Positions 25,620 through 33,200 of a stretch of 33,200 bases of DNA are shown here, one piece after another. The translations under genes were made by a program, and so were the position numbers. A model generated the notes under the pieces. The model was not told the origin of the DNA, ran no database searches, and worked only from the letters and a program-made list of their open reading frames with translations. The number at the start of each line of letters is the position of its first letter. Position 1 is the first letter of the stretch. This stretch comes from Burkholderiales bacterium (GTDB taxonomy: Bacteria > Pseudomonadota > Gammaproteobacteria > Burkholderiales > Eutrophovitaceae): the NCBI GenBank assembly GCA_035560005.1, contig DATMAN010000007.1, forward strand, positions 1 to 33,200, given 5' to 3'.

Positions 25620-26849
25620 TCAGAAATTCCTCTGGAACCATTCGCGCATGCGCCCGAGCGCGGCGCGCACCGAGCCCGCCTGGCGGGCGAGGCGCCCCTG
25701 GCGCAGGCGCGCGGCGCCCTCCATCACCAGGCCCATCGCGGTGGCGTAGCGGGGGGTGCGCACCACCTCGGCGAGCGCGCCGGCGTAGCGCGGCACGCCG
25801 ACGCGCACCGGCATGTGGAAGATCTCCTCGCCCAGCTCGACCATGCCGCGCATGAGGGCGCTGCCGCCGGTGAGCACGACGCCGGAGGACAGCAGCTCCT
25901 CGTGGCCGGACTCGCGCAGCTTCTGCTGCACGAGCGAATACAGCTCCTCGACGCGGGGCTCGATCACCTCGGCGAGCGTCTGGCGCGACATCATGCGCGG
26001 CTCGCGCTCGCCGATGCCCGGCACCTCGATCATCTCGTCGGCCTCGGCGAGCGCGCGCAGCGCGACGCCGTGGCGCACCTTGATCGCCTCGGCCTCCGCC
26101 GTCGGCGTCCTGAGCGCCATCGCGATGTCGTTGGTGATCTGGTCGCCGGCGATCGGGATCACCGCGGTGTGGCGGATCGCGCCGCGGGTGAAGACGGCGA
26201 GGTCGGTGGTGCCGCCGCCGATGTCCACCAGCGCGACGCCGAGCTCCATCTCGTCCTCGGAGAGCACCGCGCGCGCCGCGGCGAGCGGCTGCAGGATCAG
26301 ATCCTCGACTTCCAGCCCGCAGCGGCGCACGCACTTGACGATGTTCTGCGCCGCCGAGACCGCGCCGGTGACGATGTGCGCCCTCACCTCCAGCCGCACG
26401 CCGGACATGCCGACGGGCTCGCGCACGTCCTCCTGCCCGTCAATGATGAATTCCTGGCGCAGCACGTGCAGGATCTGCTGGTCGTTCGGGATGTTGACCG
26501 CGCGCGCGGTGTCCACCGCGCGCTCGACGTCAAGGGCGCTCACCTCGCGGTCCTTCACCGCGACCATGCCGGTCGAGTTGAAGCTGCGGATGTGGCTGCC
26601 GCAGATCCCGGTCCAGGCCGAGGTGATCTTGCAGTCAGCCATCAGCTCGGCTTCCTCGAGCGCCTTCTGGATCGCCGCGACGGTGGCCTCGATGTTCACC
26701 ACCACGCCCTTTTTCAGACCCCGCGACTCGTGGCTGCCCATTCCGAGCACGCCGAGGGCGCCGTCGGCGCCCAGCTCGGCGACCAGCGCCGCCACCTTCG
26801 AGGTGCCGATGTCCAGTCCGACGACCAAGTTGCGGTTTTCCTTCGGCAC
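25620..26849 (-). CDS. ftsA: Cell division protein FtsA
   Basis: This 409-residue actin-like ATPase tethers FtsZ to the membrane and recruits later division proteins. Visible motifs are VVGLDIGTSKVAALV (phosphate 1), ALVDIGGGTTDLAVF (phosphate 2) and SGVVLTGGSALMRGM (adenosine motif). The C-terminal amphipathic helix LGRMREWFQRNF serves as membrane-targeting sequence. The start is GTG 26849, behind GGAGGAG (26857-26863) with 7 bases of spacing; that site overlaps the 3' end of ftsQ. Only 3 bases separate the ftsQ stop from this start, so translation is probably coupled. Confidence 0.96.
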   Translation of the reverse strand: MPKENRNLVVGLDIGTSKVAALVAELGADGALGVLGMGSHESRGLKKGVVVNIEATVAAIQKALEEAELMADCKITSAWTGICGSHIRSFNSTGMVAVKDREVSALDVERAVDTARAVNIPNDQQILHVLRQEFIIDGQEDVREPVGMSGVRLEVRAHIVTGAVSAAQNIVKCVRRCGLEVEDLILQPLAAARAVLSEDEMELGVALVDIGGGTTDLAVFTRGAIRHTAVIPIAGDQITNDIAMALRTPTAEAEAIKVRHGVALRALAEADEMIEVPGIGEREPRMMSRQTLAEVIEPRVEELYSLVQQKLRESGHEELLSSGVVLTGGSALMRGMVELGEEIFHMPVRVGVPRYAGALAEVVRTPRYATAMGLVMEGAARLRQGRLARQAGSVRAALGRMREWFQRNF

Positions 26850-26852
26850 GGC

Positions 26853-27587
26853 CTAACTCCTCCACTCCGGCACCCGCAGCGCGAAGCCGTTCGGGTACCT
26901 CAGATCCACGACTCTCGGTTCGCGCGGCTCGGCCTGCGCGAGCCGTCCCAACGTCGCCGGATACGCGGCGACGAAGCGCTCCAGGCGCCGCTCGACCGGT
27001 TCGCCGCGGTCGCGCCCGAGCTCCAGCTGCAGACCGCCGCCGGTGCGCAACTGCCAGGCATGGCGCTGCGTCAGGATCACGCGCTCGGGCGCCTCGCCAA
27101 GCGGTCGCAGGATTTCCGCGAAGCGCAAGTAGCGACGCACCACCTCGGCCTCGGTGCCGGGGGGGCCGGCGAGCAGCGGCAGCCGCGCCGCCTGCTCGGC
27201 GCCGAGGCGCCCGGGGAAAAGCTCGCCGCGCGCGCTGATCAGACCCTGTTCGCCCCAGCGCGCGAGCGCCACGTGTTCCTCCAGCTTCGCCTCGACGCGG
27301 TCGGGCCAGGCGCGGCGCAGCTCGACGCGCCGCACCCACGGCAGTCGCTCCAGCCGCGCGCGCAGCTCGGCGAGATCGGCGGCGAAGAAGTTGCCGCCGA
27401 ATCCGGCCGCCGCGCGCTCGATCTCGGCCCGCGTCGTGTGCGCGAGGGTTCCCGTGACGTGCAGCTCGCGCAGCGGAAAGAGCGGCGAGCGCGCCAATGC
27501 ATGCAGCGCCGCGTAGCCGAGGATCGCGGCGGCGAGCGCCGCGGCGAGCGCGGCGGCGAGGTTCAGCAGCCGCGGGTTATCCCACAT
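26853..27587 (-). CDS. ftsQ: Cell division protein FtsQ
   Basis: This 244-residue bitopic membrane protein links early and late divisome parts through FtsB and FtsL. It has a transmembrane helix near the N terminus (about 8-28). A POTRA domain starts at [17 protein letters not shown]. The beta-rich FtsQ domain contains [26 protein letters not shown] 27587 lies inside the end of ddl, and the two frames overlap by 11 bases (27577-27587). Length fits the short FtsQ proteins of Betaproteobacteria. Confidence 0.93.
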   Translation of the reverse strand: MWDNPRLLNLAAALAAALAAAILGYAALHALARSPLFPLRELHVTGTLAHTTRAEIERAAAGFGGNFFAADLAELRARLERLPWVRRVELRRAWPDRVEAKLEEHVALARWGEQGLISARGELFPGRLGAEQAARLPLLAGPPGTEAEVVRRYLRFAEILRPLGEAPERVILTQRHAWQLRTGGGLQLELGRDRGEPVERRLERFVAAYPATLGRLAQAEPREPRVVDLRYPNGFALRVPEWRS

Positions 27588-28494
27588 GGGCGAGCTCCAG
27601 GATGCGCAGACACAGGTCCTCGTAGGAAAGTCCCGCGGCGCGCGCCGCCATCGGCACCAGGCTATGCCCGGTCATGCCCGGCGCGGTGTTCACTTCGAGC
27701 AGCCAGGGCTCGCCGCGCGAATCGAGCATCAGGTCCACGCGCCCCCAGCCCGAGCCGCCGATGACGCGGAAGGCTTCGAGGGCGAGCGCGCGCAGCGCCG
27801 CTTCCTTCGCCGCCGGCAGGCCGCAGGGGCAGTGGTATTTCGTCTCGTCGGAAAAATACTTGTGCTGGTAGTCGTAGTTGCCCTGCGGCGCCTCGATGCG
27901 GATGAGCGGCAGCGCCTCCTCGCCGAGGATCGAGGCGGTGTATTCCGGGCCGTCCACGAACGCCTCGGCGAGCGCGATGTCGCGGTAGGTCTTCGCCGCG
28001 AGCGCATATGCCGCCGGCAGCTCCGCGACCGAGCGCACCCGCGTCAGACCGAGCGTCGAGCCTTCATTCGCCGGCTTGACGATGAGGGGCAGCCCCAGAT
28101 CGCGCGCGACCGCCTCCCAGTCGTCGTTCTCGGCGAGGATCCGAAAGCGCGGCGTGGGCAGCCCCGCGGCGAGCCAGACGAGCTTGGTGCGCCACTTGTC
28201 CATGGCGATCGCCGAGCCGAGCACGCCGCTGCCGGTGTACGGGATGCCGAGCACTTCCAGCGCCCCCTGCATGGTGCCGTCCTCGCCGCCGCGGCCGTGC
28301 AGGGCGATGAAGCAGCGCGCGTAGCCCTCGCGCTTGAGCTCCGTCACGTCGCGCTCGGCGGGATCGAAGGCATGCGCGTCCACGCCCCTTGCGCGCAGCG
28401 CCGCCAGCACGCCGCGCCCGCTCATGAGCGAAATCTCGCGTTCGGCCGAGCGCCCGCCCATCAGCACCGCCACTTTTCCGAAGCGCGCGCTCAT
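27577..28494 (-). CDS. ddl: D-alanine--D-alanine ligase
   Basis: This 305-residue cytoplasmic ATP-grasp enzyme makes the D-Ala-D-Ala terminus of the peptidoglycan stem. The N-terminal motif [19 protein letters not shown] is followed by [20 protein letters not shown]. The Mg-binding end of the active site is [17 protein letters not shown]. The open frame is much longer upstream (to 29634), but only because no stop occurs behind murB. ATG 28494 overlaps the murB stop as ATGA. Length and motifs match the DdlB form encoded in dcw clusters. Confidence 0.95.
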   Translation of the reverse strand: MSARFGKVAVLMGGRSAEREISLMSGRGVLAALRARGVDAHAFDPAERDVTELKREGYARCFIALHGRGGEDGTMQGALEVLGIPYTGSGVLGSAIAMDKWRTKLVWLAAGLPTPRFRILAENDDWEAVARDLGLPLIVKPANEGSTLGLTRVRSVAELPAAYALAAKTYRDIALAEAFVDGPEYTASILGEEALPLIRIEAPQGNYDYQHKYFSDETKYHCPCGLPAAKEAALRALALEAFRVIGGSGWGRVDLMLDSRGEPWLLEVNTAPGMTGHSLVPMAARAAGLSYEDLCLRILELAHVG

Positions 28495-29410
28495 GCCGGC
28501 TCCCCGACGAGCTGCACCTCGGGCACGAGCTCCACGCCCGTCTTTTCCTTCACCACGCGCTGCACCTCGAGGATCAACCACTCGATGTCGGCGGCGCTCG
28601 CCGCGCCTTTGGGGTTGACGATGAAGTTGGCGTGCATCTCGGAGACGCGCGCGGCGCCGCGCGCCAGGCCCTTCAGGCCGCAGGCCTCGATGAGCTTGGC
28701 CGCATGCTGCCCCGGCGGGTTGCGGAAGACGCTGCCGGCGTTGGGCAGCGAAAGCGGCTGCGACTTCAGCCGCCGCTCGAGCAGATTGCGGATCGCCTCG
28801 CGCGAGTCCTCGCGGTCGCCCGCCGCCAGCTTGAACTTCGCCGCCGCGAACCAGTGATCGGCGCCGATCCTGCCGCCGGATCTGAGCTGGCAGTGCCGGT
28901 AGCCCGTCTCGAATTCGCTCTTGTGGCGCCAGCGCAGCGTGCCGTAGCGGTCTATCGTCTGCGCCTCCTCGACGATCTCCCAGGTGTCGCCGCCGTAGCA
29001 GCCGGCGTTCATCGCAAGCGCCCCTCCGACGGTGCCGGGAATGCCGGCGAGGAACTCCGCGCCCGAGAGGTTGTTCATCGCCGCGAAGCGCGCGACCTTC
29101 GGGCTCGCCACCCCGGCCTCCGCGTAGATCCGGCCGTAGGTGAGCTTCGGGGCTTTCTTCGCCGCGTGCATCAGCACCACGGTGCCGCGCCAGCCGCCCT
29201 GGCGCACGAGAAGGTTGGAGCCGAGCCCGACGAAAAGCAGCGGCTCCTCGGGCGGCACGCGCGAGAGGAACTGGGCGAGATCCTCCAGATCGGCCGGCAC
29301 ATAGAGGCGATCGGCGCGGCCGCCGGCGCGCCAGGTGCAGAAGCGCCCCATCGGCTCGTTCTCGCGCAGCTCGCCGCGCAGTCCGGCGAGATCGGCGGCC
29401 CGCAGCGCGT

Positions 29411-29414
<4 letters not shown>
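28491..29414 (-). CDS. murB: UDP-N-acetylenolpyruvoylglucosamine reductase
   Basis: This 307-residue FAD enzyme reduces UDP-GlcNAc-enolpyruvate to UDP-MurNAc with NADPH. FAD-binding motifs are GLGSNLLV (63-70) and [19 protein letters not shown] (124-142). The proton donor Ser228 lies in NAGSVFRNP, and the C-terminal glutamate region is PEVQLVGE. At 307 residues it is the short type II form, unlike the 342-residue E. coli type I enzyme. ATG 29414 overlaps the murC stop as ATGA. An open frame to 30149 overlaps murC and is not real. Confidence 0.95.
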
Positions 29415-30789
<1,375 letters not shown>

Positions 30790-30793
<4 letters not shown>

Positions 30794-31863
30794 GCCGCGC
30801 CTCCCGCCACGAGTGAGGCGCAGCAGTCGGCGACCGCGCGCGCCGCATCCGGCCGCCCGAGCCCCCGGGCGCGCCGCGCCATCTCCATTAGCTGCGGGCG
30901 GTCGAGCGAGGCAAGCAGCGAGGCGAGCCGCGCGGGCGACAGTTCGCGCTGCGGCAGGAGGATCGCGGCGCCGCGGTCGGCGAGCCAGCGCGCGTTCGCC
31001 GTCTGGTGATCGTCCACCGCGTGCGGAAAGGGCACCAGTACGCTCGCCAGTCCCGCGGCCGAGATCTCGGCGATCGTCATCGCGCCGGCGCGGCAGATGA
31101 CGAGATCGGCGGCGGCGTAGCGCGCCGCCATGTCGTCAATGAACGCGATCAGTTCCGCCTCGACCCCGGCGGCGGCGTACGCCGCCCGCGTCGCTTCCAG
31201 ATGCCGCTCGCCGGTCTGATGCACGACCCCGGGCCGCGCGTTGCGCGCAAGGCTTGCGAGCGCCTGCGGCAGGACCTCGTTCAGCGCCTGCGCGCCCTGA
31301 CTGCCGCCGACCACGAGCAGGCTGAGGGCCCCGCTGCGCGCGCCGTAGCGCGCCTCGGGCGGCGCGAGCGCCGCGATCTCGGCGCGCACCGGGTTGCCCG
31401 TCCACTCGGCCTTCGGCAGCGCATCCGGAAAGGCGACCATCGCGCGGTCGGCGAGTCGCGCGAGCACGCGATTGGCGAGCCCGGCGACCGCGTTCTGTTC
31501 GTGAATCGCGAGCGGCCGCGCAAGCAGCGAAGCCATCATGCCGCCCGGAAACGCGACGTAGCCGCCCATGCCGAGCACCACGTCGGGGCGGATGCGCAGG
31601 ATCGCCCGCGCGCTCTGCCAGAAGCCGATGAGGAGGTGCAGCGGCAGAAACAGCGCCGCGGCGAGGCCGCGACCGCGCGCCGCCGCGGCGTGCACCCACG
31701 CCATCGGATAGCCGCGCGCGGGCACAAGGCGCGCCTCCATGCCGGAGCGCGCGCCCATCCAGACCACGTTCCAGCCGCGCGCGCGCAACTCGTCGGCCAC
31801 TGCGAGGCCGGGAAACACATGTCCGCCGGTACCACCGGCCATGATGAGGAGGGTGCGGCTCAT
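30790..31863 (-). CDS. murG: Lipid II synthase: UDP-GlcNAc transferase MurG
   Basis: This 357-residue GT28 glycosyltransferase acts at the inner face of the membrane and converts lipid I to lipid II. The first glycine-rich loop is GGTGGH (10-15). The second is [14 protein letters not shown]. The UDP-GlcNAc pocket is [26 protein letters not shown] followed by [11 protein letters not shown], all as in characterised MurG. ATG 31863 overlaps the ftsW stop as ATGA. Its product feeds the FtsW septal synthase encoded next to it. Confidence 0.96.
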
Positions 31864-33041
31864 GCGGGCAGCCCCCTTTGCAGCTGACGCGCCTCCCAGT
31901 CAATGCGGATGAGGAGCGCGATGGCGACGCAGTTCATCGCCAGACCGGTGCCGCCGAAGCTCATGAGCGGAAGCGTCAGCCCCTTGGTCGGCAGCAACCC
32001 CATGTTGACGCCCATGTTGATGAGCGCCTGAAAGCCGACGAGGATGCCGATGCCCTGCGCAACCAGCGCCGCGAAGTGCCGCTCGTGCGCGGCCGCGCGG
32101 CGCCCGATCGCGAAGGCGCGCAGCACGATCCAGGCGAACAGCGCGATCACCAGCGCCACGCCGGCGAGTCCCAGTTCCTCGGCGATCACCGCCAGCAGGA
32201 AGTCGGTATGCGCCTCCGGCAGGTAGTGCAGCTTCTCGACGCTCGCGCCGAGGCCCACGCCGAGCCACTCGCCGCGGCCGAAGGCGATCAGCGCGTGCGA
32301 GAGCTGGTAGCCGCGGCCCCACGGATCGGACCAGGGGTCCATGAAACCGAAGATGCGCTGCATGCGGTAGGGCGAGGCGAGCACGAGCGCCGCAAAGCCG
32401 AGCGCGAGCATGCCGGCGAGCGCGGCGAAATGGCGCATGCTCATGCCGCCGAGGAAAAGGATGCCGAAGGCCACCGCGGCGATCACCACCAGCGCGCCGA
32501 AATCCGGCTCGGCGAGCAGCAGCCAGGCCACCGCGAGCATCACCGCGAGCATCGGCAGCAGCCCGCGCCGGAAGTTCTTCAGCACCGCGTGCTTGCGCAC
32601 CGTATAGTCGGCGCCGTAGAGCACCACCGCGAGCTTCATCAGCTCGGAGGGTTGCACCGAGCCGATGCCGATGTTGAGCCAACGGCGAGCCCCGTTCACC
32701 TCGCGCCCGATGCCGGGCACGAGCACGAGCGCAAGCAACGCGATGCCGGCGAGAAAGAGCCACGGCGCCGCGCGCTGCCAGTGGCGCGAGGGCACGAGGA
32801 ACACCGCGACCGCCGCGGCGAGGGCGGCGGCGAGATACGCCGCATGCCGCACGAGATACCAGGCGGCGTTGCCGCCGGTATGACGGCCCGCCTCGGCGGT
32901 GGCGATCGAGGCCGAGTACACCATCACGAGACCGAGCGCGGCAAGCAGGAGCGCCGCCCAGGCGAGCGAGCGGTCGTATTCCGCGCCGGGGGCGTCGCGG
33001 ACCCGGCGCAGATCCGCCGGCAGGACGGCGGCCTCAGCCAT
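31860..33041 (-). CDS. ftsW: Septal peptidoglycan glycosyltransferase FtsW (SEDS family)
   Basis: This 393-residue polytopic protein has about ten hydrophobic helices. SEDS-family landmarks are [70 protein letters not shown] and [13 protein letters not shown]. With its partner FtsI it polymerises lipid II at the septum. ATG 33041 is supported by the 8-base overlap with the murD stop (33034-33041). An open frame to 33140 continues in murD sequence and is a shadow. Confidence 0.95.
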   Translation of the reverse strand: MAEAAVLPADLRRVRDAPGAEYDRSLAWAALLLAALGLVMVYSASIATAEAGRHTGGNAAWYLVRHAAYLAAALAAAVAVFLVPSRHWQRAAPWLFLAGIALLALVLVPGIGREVNGARRWLNIGIGSVQPSELMKLAVVLYGADYTVRKHAVLKNFRRGLLPMLAVMLAVAWLLLAEPDFGALVVIAAVAFGILFLGGMSMRHFAALAGMLALGFAALVLASPYRMQRIFGFMDPWSDPWGRGYQLSHALIAFGRGEWLGVGLGASVEKLHYLPEAHTDFLLAVIAEELGLAGVALVIALFAWIVLRAFAIGRRAAAHERHFAALVAQGIGILVGFQALINMGVNMGLLPTKGLTLPLMSFGGTGLAMNCVAIALLIRIDWEARQLQRGLPA

Positions 33042-33200
33042 GGCGGAGCCTTCGCACCGCGTCGGCGAACGCGCGCCCGCGGTGGGCATAGTCGCGGAAC
33101 ATGTCGAAGCTCGCGCACGCGGGCGAGAGCAGCACCGCATCGCCCGGCCGCGCGATCGCCGCCGCGCGCGCGACCGCGTCTTCGAGGGTCGCGCAGCGCT
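33034..33200 (-). CDS. murD: UDP-N-acetylmuramoylalanine--D-glutamate ligase, 3' end only
   Basis: The window ends inside this gene, and only the last 54 complete codons are present. They read as the C terminus of MurD, with [19 protein letters not shown] followed by the conserved [10 protein letters not shown]. The stop at 33036-33034 lies within the start of ftsW, giving an 8-base overlap. MurD adds D-glutamate to UDP-MurNAc-L-Ala. The murD-ftsW-murG order is the standard one in proteobacterial dcw clusters. Confidence 0.9.
   Translation of the reverse strand, partial: RCATLEDAVARAAAIARPGDAVLLSPACASFDMFRDYAHRGRAFADAVRRLRHG

Overview
The window reads as two genomes joined inside one reading frame. 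From base 1 to about 20,633 the genes resemble an uncultured bacterium of the FCB superphylum (Zixibacteria or a similar candidate phylum). This is inferred from the gene families: a tetraheme c554-type cytochrome, a large DUF3857/transglutaminase protein, HEAT-repeat proteins beside an ECF sigma/anti-sigma pair, a lipoprotein SpoIID, a membrane-anchored bactofilin-like protein, an M16 peptidase pair, and a SecA with a long internal insertion. From about 20,634 to the end the window is GC-richer and carries a textbook proteobacterial dcw cluster. Its FtsZ, its M23 protein and the lpxC-dciA-M23-secA order look most like Betaproteobacteria.

Left part. 1-660 is a compact transcription unit: a promoter with a CRP/FNR-like palindrome in its spacer, the tetraheme cytochrome and a strong terminator. 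744-4505 encodes a 1253-residue secreted or anchored TPR/DUF3857/transglutaminase-like protein. It ends at a second terminator whose 35 bases match the first exactly. 8445-4584 (minus strand) is an operon of ECF sigma factor, zinc-finger anti-sigma factor and two exported HEAT-repeat proteins. 11846-8490 (minus) is a peptidoglycan turnover and recycling set: GH3 hexosaminidase, AnmK kinase and SpoIID lipoprotein. 13461-11896 (minus) is a membrane GAF-GGDEF diguanylate cyclase. 13731-14873 (plus) is the bactofilin-like protein. A palindromic intergenic repeat lies at 14940-15016. 18076-15075 (minus) is a pair of secreted M16 peptidases, the first with the zinc motif and the second without it.

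Junction. The frame at 21893-18192 encodes a 1233-residue SecA that cannot be a normal SecA. Residues 1-420 are the proteobacterial protein up to its conserved MTGT...EIYG segment. Residue 421 then steps back to a position already passed (FLGLTVG, first seen at residue 162) and continues as the other organism's SecA to the C-terminal zinc motif. The segment present twice differs mainly at synonymous positions, so it is two diverged orthologues and not a recent tandem duplication. An assembly or binning chimera is the simplest reading.

Right part, read on the minus strand from 33200 downward: murD (3' end), ftsW, murG, murC, murB, ddl, ftsQ, ftsA, ftsZ, lpxC, then dciA (plus strand, convergent with lpxC), an M23 endopeptidase-like protein and the 5' part of secA. 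Most junctions from murD to ftsA overlap by a few bases or are separated by a few. This is the coupled supply line for lipid II synthesis, septal assembly and lipid A commitment.

I found no tRNA, rRNA, CRISPR array, phage genes or complete insertion sequence, and no convincing new defence or mobile system. The most important observation is the hybrid contig. The most biologically interesting local signals are the cytochrome promoter, the sigma/anti-sigma/HEAT operon and the SpoIID-AnmK-GH3 set.
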